A stretch of DNA of 64,000 bases, taken from assembly GCA_963691705.1 (NCBI GenBank), contig OY829540.1, forward strand, positions 43,870,158 through 43,934,157, given 5' to 3'. The notes beneath the pieces were generated by a model that saw nothing but the letters and a program-made list of their open reading frames with translations, searched no databases and had not been told where the DNA came from. Positions 1 to 11,476 of this stretch are shown here, in pieces. The position numbers and the translations under genes were made by a program. Every line of letters starts with the position of its first letter. Position 1 is the stretch's first letter. The DNA comes from Viola odorata (Eukaryota; Streptophyta; Magnoliopsida; Malpighiales; Violaceae).

Positions 1-390
1 GTTGAAAAGTGAAACACTTTGTAACAAAAATATCTGTTGCAACAACTTTCAACGGAGTTTTTCGTTGTAAATTTATGGCGCGAACATTGGCGCTAAATAA
101 CGTTGTTGGCGCCACTCATTTTCGACAGAATTTCCGTCACTATATTTTTTCAACGGAATATTTCATCGCTAATTTTTTTTGTTTCACAATATTTTTTAAG
201 AAATATTGAAGAAAAAATATTTGCAACGAAATTTCTGTGCAAACCGTCGGTAATTTGTCATGGAATATTTGACAGATTGTTTGTAGCCAAAGGAAAAAAC
301 CTTAACAAATCATTTAACTAAACAAGGGTCTTTCATCCTAATTATTTCAGAAAACTAGAAATGGAACAAACTGTACACCAAACACAATCC
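1..390. other. AT-rich 3' flank with transposon-like CAACG/CGTTG motifs
   Basis: No gene is seen. The stretch repeats short motifs such as TTTTCGTTGTAAA, CAACGGA and TTTCCGTCAC in both orientations. Such motifs are common in subterminal parts of plant class II elements (CACTA or Mutator type), but no terminal inverted repeat or target duplication is visible in the window. The part next to 390 is probably the 3' UTR of the transporter gene on the minus strand. Confidence 0.3.
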
Positions 391-2581
391 TTAAACTTCC
401 ATCTTCTCCTTCTCATCTTGGCGCTTCTCACTGTCTTCAAGATTGATAGGCTTGTACCACTTAGCACAAACCAAATAAACCCCAAAATCAAAGAATGTAA
501 GAATTGCAATCAAGAAATAGAACCTATCCATATGTCCAATGTTTAGGTCTTCAGGAATCCATCCTGGTTTCGAACCTCTCGCGGTTATCTTCATCACCAT
601 GTTAACCAACATACTGCTGACATAGTTTCCGAGAGAGATTGATGCCATACAAAGTGAGCTTCCAAAACTTTTTATCCCGTCCGGCGCTTGCCCGTTAAAA
701 AACTCCAATTGACCAACATACATGAAAACTTCAGATGCACCTACCAGAACATACTGTGGTATTTGCCAAAACATGCTCAAAGAACTTACCTTTTGGCCCG
801 GGATCACATGTTTCAGCCTCTCAATCTCTGTTACAGCAGCTGCGACCATCGCGAATATTCCGATCACTAGTCCAATCCCCATCCTTTGACGTTCAGACAA
901 GCCGTTAGGATTCCCACTTAACCTTCCAGCTAATGGCACAAGGATTTGGCGGTAGATTCCTGTGCAGATTAGGACACTGCAGATGTCGAAGAAAGACATG
1001 CTCGCGGCCGGGAGGTGGAAGTTTCCAATGTAAGAATTCATCACATCTCCTTGCTCGACGAATAAGGATGCCATTTGTGTGAACACAACAGAATAGATAA
1101 TTGTGCATACCCAAATTGGTAACATTTTCAACACACATTTTGCTTCCTCAACTTGAGTTACAGTGCATAGCCTCCACTTATTTCCTGCACCAATACCACT
1201 TATATCCTCCTGCGTTATGGTAGCTGCCCTGTCCAAGAACCTGACAATACATAAAGAATTAGTTCAAGAAATTCAAGTATCAATCTTGAAGATTTGAAAG
1301 GTTGTTAAATTTTGACCATTACTTACTCAAATTCATTACTGTGACGTATCTTCCTACTCCCTTTGATCGCAGATTCTGTCCCCTCAATCTCGTAAAGTTC
1401 ATCAGCTTTTTCCGGTGCAACATCCTTTTTTCTAGCTGCAGCTACAAATACCTGAGCAACTCTTTGCAAAGGGTTCCCGCAAGGTTTTATGTACCTGTAC
1501 CCTCTTGACCCTATTAAGAATGACAGTAAAGCAATAACTGCAGAGCATAGAGACACCAAGAATCCTGCTGTCCATTCTCCTGAATCTTTATAATACACCA
1601 GAATGGTGTTCGAAAATAGGGACCCGACATTGAGTGAAAAGTAGAAGTAGCAAAAGAAAGCTTCCTTAGAAGTCCTGTCTTTAGGATTTGATTCATCAAA
1701 CTGGTCCGACCCAAATGTGGCTATGCTAGGTTGGTGCCCGCCATATCCAAATGCAACCATATATATCGCTATATAGAACATTACTATTCCGAAAGGGGAT
1801 GATGGGGTGCAGGTTTGCATTCCATTGCCACATCCATCTGGTTGGATCAAGAAAATCCAGGATGATATTGACAGGAGAATCAACCCCTAAGTAATCAATA
1901 TTGTACAATAGTTAGCAAATTAGAGAAACAAGAAGTATTCGAGAATCCAACTATTACCAGTACAAAAATGATCTGAAAGATAGCGCAAGCCAGGTATCAC
2001 CCCCAGTACGAATCACTAAGAAAAGCTCCGATAAGAGCACAAATAAACGGTTCCTGTCCATTTGCTGATATTGTTGGCTGCATCTGCATTGTCTTGACCA
2101 AGTACTCTGGTCAAAAACAGGACTAGATTCACACCTACCCCGAAGAAAGCTAACGTCGCTAAGCCTTGTTTTGCTGAGCGCATCAAATTTCAGGAAACAA
2201 AACAAAAAAAAGGAGAAATGAGACTTACGCCATCGAGTTCTATGCTCGTATTACTAGTCTAGCTTTGTTTGAGATATCATTACCTAACAAGATACTAGCG
2301 GCTTTCCAACCTCCTGTGCGCTTCCTGACAGCAATGGTATCGATATTTTCAGGAGTAGCTATTTCGGCTTCTCTGTCATTACCATTGGAGTTTTCACATC
2401 TAGAGCGCAACAAGCATCTTGATAGCTAATATTTTCTTGCATCACCTGCTTAATTATAGTCCAAATTAAGATAACCCAATATTAATGTATAACTCATGAT
2501 CAGAAATGACCAAAATGGAAACGATAATTAGTAATCACTAACCTCCATAGGAATCTCCTTCGTACGATTTGGGGAATCCAT
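391..2581 (-). pseudogene. NPF7-like (NRT1/PTR family) transporter, disrupted
   Basis: Five coding blocks joined by GT-AG introns: 2581-2543, 2445-2284, 2173-1958, 1886-1327, 1240-391. They match a 12-TM proton-coupled nitrate/peptide transporter of the plasma membrane. The NPF7 group (NRT1.5/NRT1.8 type, xylem nitrate transport) fits best. Visible family blocks include QGLATLAFFGVGVNLVLFL, NADAANNISKWTGTVY, YGGHQPSIATFGSDQFDE, FLDRAATIT across the last intron, FTQMASLFVEQG and VGQLEFFNGQAPDG. Two lesions are seen. The frame from the likely ATG (2581) runs into a stop about 2360, where one base appears to be missing (2362-2367). An in-frame TGA at 1999-1997 stands where the family has Arg after DSYWG, as a CGA to TGA change would give. 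The rest, including both long C-terminal blocks, is open. This suggests a young pseudogene or a null allele. An assembly error could explain the indel but less easily both lesions. Confidence 0.75.
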
Positions 2582-3177
2582 CAAAGCAATTGCAGGTTTT
2601 TCCTGTTACAAACATAACAATCTATGTGGAAAAAAAAAATTCATCTACGCAAGCAGGTAATTTTTCCGTACACAATGATCGAACCGGAATCACTTATTTG
2701 TACCCGTACCTTGACGGGAAGCGGAGGTGAAGCCGAGAGGAAGAGGAAGAATCGGAACTAATTCTGGCGACGGGGAGGAGCGCGTATCCACGAGCAGGAA
2801 AGATTCCGGTGATGGAGAAGAACGAGTGTCAATGATCTCGAAAGGCAATGTAAGGCAGTAGATTCCTAGACTACCAATTGCCGGAGGAGAACTCGAAGAT
2901 CGGTTGAAGCTTGTTGTCATTTATGTTTGAAAGTTATGGCTGCAAAGTTACTGTGACCCCGCAAAACACAAAATTTCTAGAAAATGGAATCAAGAAAACA
3001 TGAAAAATGAGCAGACAAAAGCTGGGAGTTGATTGTAGGAAGAAGAGAATTTGGAAGAAATTAAGTGGTACTGATACGTACTAATTAATGCAACTTATAA
3101 CTTATAAGTGAACAGTGTGGGAGAGAAACGTGCAAGTAATAAGCATATAAGATGATGATAATCGTAACAAATAATGT
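2582..3177 (-). promoter_or_regulatory. 5' leader, leader intron and proximal promoter of the NPF7-like gene
   Basis: On the minus strand a leader exon ends at 2710 (donor GTACGG), and an acceptor after GTAACAG starts the next exon at 2602, just before the ATG at 2581. The leader exon contains an open frame (2920-2710) with a duplicated DTRSSPSPE block. After splicing, that frame does not join the transporter frame, so I treat it as leader, possibly an upstream ORF. The region above 2940 has no recognised gene and is probably promoter. Confidence 0.4.
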
Positions 3178-3252
3178 AAGATAATGACACGTGTCCAAAA
3201 GTGTTAAGAATAGTGGTATTCTAGCACTATTTGAGGCACGTGTCATCATCTT
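3178..3252. repeat. 75-bp near-palindrome carrying two G-boxes
   Basis: The two arms (3178-3212 and 3217-3252) are reverse complements with a few mismatches around a GTGG loop. Each arm carries CACGTG (3188-3193 and 3237-3242). It could fold as a long hairpin, be a tiny foldback element, or act as a paired ACGT-core (ABRE-like) site for the gene to the left. Confidence 0.6.
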
Positions 3253-4065
3253 GGATCATGATGTAAGTATATTATAATGTACCCAAATTTTTTCCGTTAG
3301 TTGAGTGATTTGGGTTTTGTTAACAAAATCACAGATAAAGCTGGATTCAGCTGCAGAGCTGTTCTTTTCTAGTTTTTTTTTTCTTTTTCTAAGGACATAC
3401 GTTATAGTTTTATTTTTATTGATTTATGATATTTTAATGTTTTCTCCCCAAGCTTCGGAAAAATTATATAGTGCCCTGGATAAATTTAAAAAGAACAAAT
3501 TAAACTAGAATATGTTTTTTAATAGGCCAGGTTCGAATCCCTACAAGTAGCTTTATCGTTGCCACTAAAATAACCAATAAATTACATGCTCATTTATCAG
3601 AATATTAAAAAAATTATTATTATTTTGTTTAAGCTTTGTGCAGTTGAGCTGGATTTTCATATTTTATTTTCCTTTAACAGAAAAGTAAATATATCTTCCA
3701 TTTTGGGTAGAGAGTTGCGTACAAGTTTAAGTTCATAAAATAATACTAACAGGTTGGAGAATTTAATGGGTTTTAACTTTAAACTTTAAACTTCTTTTAA
3801 ACATGTGTTTTGGAAGAAGAATGTTTAAAACTTGATAACAAAGTAATGAAAGGTGTGGCTCTCTATTTCCCTCGAACTTATTCTAGTAGTGCATTGAATG
3901 TGTGATACCTTAGTTAAAAATAATCTTATGGTTATTATTTAAAGGATCATATTTTTGTAACTTATATTTTTTAAAGTTATACTAAATTATACTCCTTTCG
4001 GTCTCCATTAAATATCGTTTGGAGATCGGGCATAAGAATTTAGGCAATTATTAGTTTGTTGTTTT
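3253..4065. other. AT-rich intergenic DNA, possible Stowaway end
   Basis: No coding or RNA gene is seen. The last 75 bases (3990-4065) begin TACTCCTTTCGGTCTCCATT, which resembles the start of Stowaway-type MITEs (TACTCCCTCCGT...). No matching end was found, so only a truncated remnant can be suggested. Confidence 0.3.
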
Positions 4066-4246
4066 TGTTGAAAAAATAAAGATCCACCCGAGTCTCTCTT
4101 AATGGAATGATACTGTCCACTTTGGGCCTGAGCCTGCACGGTTTTCACAAAAAGTCTCATTTCATTAACAAGATCCACTCCTCTTATATTTAGTCTTTAT
4201 TTCTCTTTTCTTTCTGATGTGAGACTTTAGTTCGCACACCCCAACA
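4066..4246 (-). repeat. TRIM 3' LTR
   Basis: This 181-bp copy, on the minus strand, is preceded by a purine-rich tract. It differs from the other copy at scattered single bases. Confidence 0.88.
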
Positions 4247-4654
4247 ATCTCCTCCTCGAACTAAGCACAACCAAGCCCACCATCTGAGTCCGACAATCTC
4301 CCTCTCGAACGAAGCCCTACATAGTCCTCAATAGGACCCACCGATTTCAAGTTCCTCTCGGAGATTCACCGTACTTAAAGTTCAACCTCAAACTAAGTAA
4401 GCCCACCAATTTGGCCCATCAACTTGCACGAAGTATGAAAATCACCCATCATACTTCGGGCTCAATCTATTGGCCCACCAATCAACTTGCACGAAGTATG
4501 GAAATCACCCATCATACTTTGGACTCAATCTATTGGCCCATCAATTTGGAGATTCGTTGTGTGCCGTCACTGAACTAGACCTCATGCACTAGGTCTGGGT
4601 CATCATCAACATACTCTTCCCACCAATCATCAAACCATCAGCTCCGCTACCATT

Positions 4655-4835
4655 TGTTAAAGAAATAAAGACCCACCCGAGTCTCTCTTAATGGAATGAT
4701 ACTGTCCGCTTTGGGTCTGAGCCCGCACGGTTTTCACAAAAAGCCTCATTCCATTAAGAAGATCCACTCCTCTTATATTTAGTCTTTATTTCTCTTTTCT
4801 TTCCGATGTGGGACTTTAGTTCGCACACCCCAACA
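4655..4835 (-). repeat. TRIM 5' LTR
   Basis: This 181-bp copy, on the minus strand, is followed after two bases by the tRNA primer-binding site. Confidence 0.88.
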
Positions 4836-6249
4836 GTTTTTATTGCCAACGTGCTCCTTACTTACCACGCATTTGAATCCCAAACCAACATTCAAATTTG
4901 TTGACTCAAAAGGGTACCACCGATCTCCAAGTTGAAGGTGAACAACGCTTGTTAAAGTAAGGAACGCCGGAATCCACCTTTGTTCCACCGATCACCAAGT
5001 GAGATTTTAAGGATAAGACTTACAAGAGTCCACTCGCAAAGCCGCCACCTTAATGTAGAATCGAGTCCACGATCCTAAGGGTTTTTGTCCAAGTCCACGA
5101 ACGGTTTATAGAGCTAAGCTCTCTCACAAGACAAACGTCTCTCAAAACTCAATTTATCAAAAATAGCATGTTTTATTAATGAGCACAATTGGCTCTATAT
5201 ATAGGCAAATCGCCAAGTATAAGTTTAAGTAAAAGACTAATTCTAATTTGACTAAGAATAGAAATACTAAACCTATACTCTTTAGAAGTTCTACCTAGAT
5301 AATTACTCTAATAATTAACTACAAATAATTACAATAATTATTCTAGAAGATTCGCTCAGCTTAGGCTCGGCATGGGTCGTTCATGGCTTAGTCGTGGCCC
5401 GTTGACGTTCAATCGCCTTGACCCTTGGTTCTGTAAATGTATGCTCTCGACCTAACTTCTTCTTTACTCATGCGTTTCCATTGAAACTCTGCCCATACCT
5501 TCCTACACATGTCCCTGAACATGAAACAAGGTGGCTCGCTCAAGCTGGACCTTCCAAAACTCGATCGGCTCCAATGTAAGCACTTGGATGCACATTTGGC
5601 TCATCCGTTAGGACCCTTCCGTGCGTTCTCTCTATCCGCCCGTGCGATTGGTCCCAAACTTGACCAGTGATCTCATAAGACTCCAATCTGTCTTGTATTT
5701 ACTTTATAATACTGATCAGAAACCATTTTCCATAGTTTGGCTCATACGGTCAATTCTAGCACGCGCGCGTACACTAGGGTTCTTGCCGGGTACGCTGGCA
5801 TGCGCGCTGCTATGCTAAAGGTGCGCGTCTATATGAGATGTTCGTGTGATAGTGCCTACCTCCATGTGCTGAGGCTGCATTAGCCTCACTTGGCTCCTTG
5901 AGAACTCCTTAGCTCCATACAACCTGATTGTCCCAAGGCGTGTGACACGCACGTGTTACACATGCGATAGTGCTAGGATCGCATCAACTGCCCCCATAGA
6001 AAGGACCGGAAGGAATTTTTGAGTCGAAAGGTGGTGGTTTCGAGTCATTATGATCAGCGAGTCTACGTCACTCTTCGTAGTTGTTCGACTGCGCAACTGC
6101 CGCTCGCCGACGCGTGGGTGGCACTTCGATTCTCCGTTTTGGTCGCCACTAGTTGGGTTTTGCTCGCCTTGAAGTTTTCATCAAGTCTGTGAAGTTTTAT
6201 GGTATTCCGACAACATTTACCCTCTGAATTTTGCATAATTCCGAAATTA
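4836..6249. other. Probable retroelement-derived DNA without recognised gene
   Basis: No convincing ORF is seen. On the minus strand a TATA-like CTATATATAG (5193-5202) precedes a leader-like stretch, which would fit the promoter of an old LTR, but no second LTR was found. The TRIM has inserted at its edge. It may include the 5' part of the copia element whose zinc knuckle begins at 6605. Confidence 0.3.
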
Positions 6250-6530
6250 CCCTATTGTGTACTATTTGTTGTCAGTGTTTACTAGTACTATTTGGGTACT
6301 ATTTATGGGTACTATTTTGGTACTGTTTGGGTACTATTTGAGGGTAGTATTTGGGTACTGTTTGTGTATATTGTTTGCTCCATATTGCTTCATATTTGCT
6401 GCATATTTGTACCGTATTTGCTACATATTTGCTCAGTATTAGCTCCGTATTTGCTACACATTTGGTCTATATTTACTCAGTATCATTCGGTATTTGCTGC
6501 ACATTTGCTCTATATTCATGACTGGAAGCA
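6250..6530. repeat. Degenerate short-period repeat, GTACTATTTGGG then ATATTTGCTCC
   Basis: About 280 bp is built from diverged copies of roughly 12 bp. In the first half the unit is close to GGGTACTATTT; in the second half it is close to CATATTTGCTC. Spacing varies. It lies just upstream of the copia gag end and has no recognised function. Confidence 0.5.
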
Positions 6531-6882
6531 AAGGAGTTGGAAGGGAGACGAAGCATTATAGAGTTAACAGTAAGAATCTATAGATGAGGGGGGTGATTTG
6601 TTTCTACTGCAGGGTGTCTGGCCATACAAAGCGATTTTGTAGGAGACTACAGAATCGTAATCTAAGGATGAACTCTGCTAATCTTTTCGAGGTACCTATT
6701 TCCTCATCTGGAAAGACTGTGACTATCTCTGCAGATGAGTTTGCTAAATTCTCAGAGTTCATGAGAAGTGTGAAGGCAACCTATGGTACTAGTTCAGTTG
6801 AGACAAGTAAAACTTGTCTTGTTTCTGCTTCCAACCAATGGGTTGTAGATTCTGGTGCGAATGAGCATATGACAGGTAATCC
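6531..6882 (+). mobile_element. Ty1/copia fragment A: gag zinc knuckle and protease start
   Basis: The open frame (from about 6584) carries a CCHC knuckle, CFYCRVSGHTKRFC, and then the protease active-site block WVVDSGANEHMTGN. Both are diagnostic of Ty1/copia gag-pol. The frame stops being copia exactly at 6882, where an Athila element begins. The same copia frame resumes at 24931. The 5' LTR of this copia element was not identified. Confidence 0.85.
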
Positions 6883-7269
6883 TGATCGTCACTCAAATAT
6901 ACTTAATATTTTCCAGGGCAAGATAGGGTCGAACCACAGAGATTGAAGGGAGACAAATACAACAGAATATGAACAGGTAACACTGGGGGGGAGGGGTTAT
7001 GTTGATTAATAAAATTAATCAACCCAGATTTGGGAGCTAACAAGACAAATAATTAAAATAATTATCCAGGACATGAAAGTAGAACAAAGTCGGGGGCAAG
7101 ATAATCATAAGCAATTCGTGGGCAAGAAAACAATAAGAACAGTAAAAGAGATATTAATCTGATAGAAAGAGATCTTAGCAAAAGGTGTTCTCGAGTTGCA
7201 TTTTAGGTCAGTTAGTCATGGGCACAAAAATATTCCAAACTCAAACACAGACCTGCTATAGGGGCCTAG

Positions 7270-8231
7270 TGATACGAGCCAGCTCCCCTACCTTCGAGGC
7301 CCGAGCCCTCGGCCTTCGGCCTTGCCATCGTTCACCAATGGTCGTTCCCTCGCACATCTGCATCCGTCCTGCCCTCGAAGGCCCGTGCCATGTCTTGCCC
7401 TCGACGGTCCTAGACGTGTCTTGCCCTCGCGGGTCCGTGCTGCATCTTGCCCTCGAAGGCCCGAGCCACGTCTTGCCCTCGACGGCCCGAGCCGTGTCTT
7501 GCCCTCGCGGGTCCGTGCTCCATCTTGCCCTCGAAGGCCCGAGCCACGTCTCGCCCTCGACCGCCCGAGCCGTGTCTTGCCCTCGCCGTTCCGTGCTCCA
7601 TCTTGCCCTAGCAGTCCTGAGCCACATCCGAGGTCTTGGCCGAGCCCATGGCCGAGCCCATGGCCGAGCCCGTGGCCGAACATCTCAAGCCCTTTGTCCA
7701 AGGGTGTTTTTAGTATTTTTCTTTTGTAAATAACTTTGCCTATAAAACGAAGACCTTAGCTTCATTTTTAGGTTGTCTTTGAATTTGCTCATGATTTTTA
7801 TCATAGGGCCTTTAGACCACTCATAGGCTTAGACCTATGGAACCGAGCCTTTAGATAGGCACTTGTGAGGGTTCTTGACACCACGGCTACTAGAGCCAAA
7901 AGCCATTGATTATCTATCTCTTCTTGTAATTAAGCTCCTTAAGCTTCGTTCTTAAGGGGTAAATTCTATAGAGAGATCCTTACTTTACTTGTGATATGGT
8001 TGCCTAAACTAGATTTAGGAGGGTGTATCGTGTATTGTGAGTTCCATTTTGTCTATCATCAACCCATCTCTAAACACCATCCATTCCCGCTGCATCTAAA
8101 CTCCCTTTCCCCTCAAAATATCCCGCATCCATCCATCTTGTTTCAAGGAAACCATCTAAGCAAGGGGCTAGATCCGGTTGCTCCCTCTCCAAGCACCTTC
8201 ATCATCCATCCGAGGAGCTTGGACCGTATCA
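7270..8231 (+). repeat. Element 1 left LTR (962 bp) with GC-rich minisatellite
   Basis: It contains about nine 26-bp units of the form TCTTGCCCTCGA-x-GGCCCGAG (about 7388-7625), then 12-bp units of GAGCCCATGGCC type, then a TATA box CTATAAAAC near 7740. The right LTR has only six 26-bp units. Confidence 0.85.
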
Positions 8232-9806
8232 TGTGGTAGCGAAGCTCCAGCTGCCTCTAGGTTGGTTTTCTGTGTTCATCTCCTCTGCTCCACCATTAAA
8301 ATCACTTCCCTTTTGTCTTGTTCATTTCGTTTGTGTTGGACAGTTTGTTGCTGTCCAGGAGTCAGTTTTTGCGTCTGTTTGTTCTTCGTTTTGTGTCAGT
8401 TTTTGCGTCTGTTTGTTCTTCATTTTGTGTCAGTTTTCTCACCCAGAAAAATCTGAAACTTTTTATGCTAAAACTTCTATCTGAGTAGAGAAACTTTAGT
8501 TTTTGGGTCGTCTGCTAACTCTGTGATTTTTCCATACTTTTCGGCCCCCAAAGAAAAGTGTGCAGAAATTATGCGAGAGAAACAGTTTCGTGTTGTGAGT
8601 CTATTTTGTTAGTCTTCCACTTGGAATCGTCCTTTACTTCCTTCTACAAAGTTGTAGATCTCTATCTTTAGAGTCTGTCTGTTTATTTTAGTAATTTGTG
8701 GTCCACGTTTCCTATAGTTTAGGTCAGAAGGAAAAAAGTCTGCTTGGTGTTCTTTGTGTTCATCTTGTATGCGTTTTGCATTTTGAAGTTTGATCTTGTG
8801 TGAACCAAAAATCCAAAAATATGGTGTTTTTCTTGTTAATATCTTCATTTTCTTCCCCAAAACGAATTAGTGTGATTGGTGTATGCATTTGGTTTATCCA
8901 TGTGTAAGAACAAGTGTAATGTGTGCCATGTGGAGCTTGTGGTCCCATTTTGTTGGCTTGTGTAGGTGTCCTCTAATATACTAGGTGCATATTAAGCCAC
9001 ATCACCTTCATTGCTAGCCTAGTATATCAAATAGGTTATGCATAGAATATTCCTTTAGATATTTTATGAACACATTCTTGCCACCTCACTTGACACGTCA
9101 CTTGCCACCTCATCACTTGTGCCACCTCATCTAATTTTTGGAATTTAGTGAAAATCTCAAAAATTTCAAAACTACTTGTCATACACTTATCTTCTTGAAA
9201 ATACTTGCATACATATACACAAGCTTCATTGAGCACTCTTCACTCACTTCAAAAAAAAAACAAGAGGGATCAAAAAGAAAAGATCAAGTCCCTTCTTCAA
9301 AAAAAAAAGAAAAGAAAGAAGAGTGAGTCAAAAGCAAGAGTCTCCTTGTGTATGTATGCATTGTTGAAGTGTAGTAGTTCATTTTGGGTGTGCATTTGTT
9401 TGAGTTTCGGTTTCCTTTTTGCTGTTCAAACTTTTGGTTTTCTTCTTTCCTTTTGTTGTCTTCTTCTAGTTCTTCTTGAGTCTTTCTCTTGTGTAGCTTT
9501 GAGTTAGTATTTTCCTTATTTGTTTCCTTACATTGTTACTCTATTCTTAGTCTAATTAGTGTCCGATTTGATCATTAGTCTTAGGCATTGATTCGACCTT
9601 CCTCTTCACTTTCTTTCTTACCTTAGTTGTCTTACTTTCCATGAGCTCTAGTTGATCCGTAGGGTCTAGCTAGTCTAGTTGAGTGGTTTGCGATTGAGAT
9701 AAGAGTGTGAGTACATTAGAGTGATAAACACGAGTGAACCACGTGAGGGAGGGACTAACCCTTTATCTATCAATTGTGTTTGTTTCTTTTTGTAGGTAAA
9801 TTTTCT
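8232..9806 (+). other. Untranslated leader of element 1
   Basis: It starts with the primer site. There is no long ORF. It contains T-rich stretches, a poly-A/AG tract (9250-9330), the block GAGGGAGGGACTAACCC (9745-9761), and then a T-rich run ending TTTTTGTAG (a splice-acceptor-like end) about 12 bases before the gag ATG. The last two features recur in element 2 at 28208-28264. Confidence 0.7.
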
Positions 9807-11273
9807 ATGTCGTCTAGTTATTCGGAGGATGATGGGTCCTCTTGGGAAGAGGATTCATGTTGTGGTAGTGCCGCCGCTTGGGAGGAGAGTCCTTGTTTGG
9901 AGAGTGGCACTTACCCCTTGGTTACTAGGGAGGATGTTGGATATGACTATGATGATGCTTATTCCGATGGGCATGAGGCGTCGCATGGTCCTTGTTATGA
10001 TGAGAGTTATGCCGATGAAAATGAAACGCCGCATGAGTCTTGGTCGTATGTAGAGGATGGCTTGGACAACCGCCCTTGTGCCACATCCTCTTCACGATTG
10101 GAGTATGAGCTTGAGGATTCGTGTAGTGAGAGCCCTTGCCCGTCAAGCTATGGCCTAGGTTCTGCCCCCTCTCTAAGCCTTGGTCATGGCCCCTCGTTGG
10201 ATGCCTATACCCGTGACCCTCAAGGTCGTATTGATTACGCCTCCACTGGCCAAGTACGACCGTTATATGATTGCATAGCATACCCCTAGAAGCGTGACTA
10301 TGATCTTCGTGAACCCTCTCGGTCGACTTTGGGGTATTCGTCTAGTACGGACGGTAGGAAGGATTCTTTGGAGGCGCGACATGGTGTGCCAACGGTCCCT
10401 AGTATGCCTTCATGCCCTTCCGATGTGGCCCCTCGAGCTACTTCTATTAGGAGGTTGCCTTCTCGCCGAGAGCACTACCGCGACCTTGATGAGGAGACAG
10501 AGTGGTTACAATGTCGATTGTACGCCATGCATGAAAGTGTCCACCGGGGTGAGGTACCTCTTTCTACTCCTCCTCATCATGCCCTCACGGCTCCTTACCA
10601 TCGAGAGCACCCTCCCGAGCTTCAGGCGGAAATAGTGGGTTTACCAGACAAAGGGAAGACAAGGTATTCGGGGTACCGGCTGGTTAAGGTACCTCCTTCC
10701 CCTCCTAGTTTCCTTTTCGCCCCTCGCATCCGAGCGAGAGATCTCTTTTGTACCAATTGCGGTGGAAGGGGGCACTTGATTGATATTTGTCCGACCCCAT
10801 TGGATGATGAGGATGAGGACCTTAGTGGATTGGTGGTTCCGGGGATTGTGGAGGATTCAGTGACTTTCGGGGTTGAGATTATTGAGGTTTCGGACTTGGT
10901 GGTTTCGAGTACTCTTTTGGATGATCCGGTGGAGGTCTCGTCGAGTGTGGCTTGTGAGTTCACTTCGGATTGCCATAGGACAGCAGCTCATGGCCTTGCG
11001 TTGCAGCGCAAATTTCAGTCCTTAGGCAGTGTCTTCTCCATCATTCTGAGGGTGCCTATGCTTAGTTTCTTCGACCCGTTCCTCCTTGGTTTTGGGCACA
11101 TGGGCCGAGCACCTTTCCCTCCATTTTCAGCTCCTTCACTTGATCCCACATCCTCGCAGGGATCCCGAGTTACGTCTGCCTCTCCTTTTGTCATCCATAG
11201 TGCCCACCTCTACTCGTCTACTCCTTTGGGCCCGCACTTGACCCGAGTCATCTCTATTCCCCACATTGACTGA
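9807..11273 (+). CDS. Gag-like zinc-knuckle protein of element 1, with one internal TAG
   Basis: One reading frame of about 488 codons runs from ATG 9807 to the stop at 11273, broken only by TAG at 10287-10289. The N-terminal third is acidic and rich in Ser, Glu and Asp. The middle is basic, with a helix-like EETEWLQCRLYAMHE segment. A single CCHC zinc knuckle, CTNCGGRGHLIDIC, lies about two thirds along, which marks it as a nucleocapsid-type protein. I do not see the usual plant retrotransposon gag motifs (paired Trp helices) or a protease active site. It may coat or package the element RNA; this is inferred from the knuckle and from its place behind the leader. The TAG may be a decayed codon or could be read through. 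Confidence 0.6.
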
Positions 11274-11440
11274 GCTGAGTTTGTTCTTGAGCCATCTTCA
11301 CCTGCGCCTACATGCCTTGCCCGAGGACGGCCTCCACCTTGGCCTATATTTTCCGAAAGAAGCGTCCAGAGGGACCCGTTTGTGGCCACTAGCAGGGAGC
11401 AGGCTTTGGCACATTTAGCTTCTCACGGGATTGAGGTTAT

Positions 11441-11458
11441 AGATTCGAGGACGAATCT
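11441..11458 (+). promoter_or_regulatory. Conserved hairpin before the 3' LTR of element 1
   Basis: AGATTCG-AGGA-CGAATCT forms a perfect 7-bp stem with a 4-base loop. It lies exactly 18 nt upstream of the right LTR. The same hairpin at the same distance occurs in two other elements (31314-31329 and 59183-59200). Confidence 0.6.
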
Positions 11459-11476
11459 CTCTAAAGAGGGATGGGA

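Larger units (their letters stand above)
4066..4835 (-). mobile_element. Complete TRIM-type miniature LTR retroelement
   Basis: Two 181-bp direct repeats (4066-4246, 4655-4835) flank a 408-bp non-coding core. Read on the minus strand, each LTR starts TGTTGGGGTG and ends TTTAACA or TTCAACA. The whole unit is bounded by a perfect 5-bp target duplication, GTTTT (4061-4065 and 4836-4840). Just inside the minus-strand 5' LTR is TGGTAGCGGAGC (4639-4650 region), close to the initiator-Met tRNA primer site TGGTATCAGAGC. A purine tract (GAGGAGGAGAT) adjoins the other LTR. There is no ORF of note, so movement must rely on proteins of other elements. The LTRs differ at several positions, so the insertion is not very recent. 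Confidence 0.9.

Noticed and set aside
2690..2920. 76-codon minus-strand frame upstream of the NPF gene as a possible N-terminal exon
   Set aside because: When spliced at the visible GT-AG sites its frame does not continue into the transporter and soon meets a stop. Kept only as leader or upstream ORF.
3990..4065. Stowaway MITE
   Set aside because: Only one end-like sequence is seen, without a partner end or a TA duplication. Listed as a weak remnant only.
7256..7733. Several overlapping long frames on both strands rich in Arg, Pro, Leu
   Set aside because: They arise from the GC-rich 26-bp minisatellite in the LTR of element 1. All six frames are open for that reason; no family is recognisable.
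10622..10963. Minus-strand frame opposite the element 1 ORF
   Set aside because: Shadow of the zinc-knuckle ORF on the plus strand.
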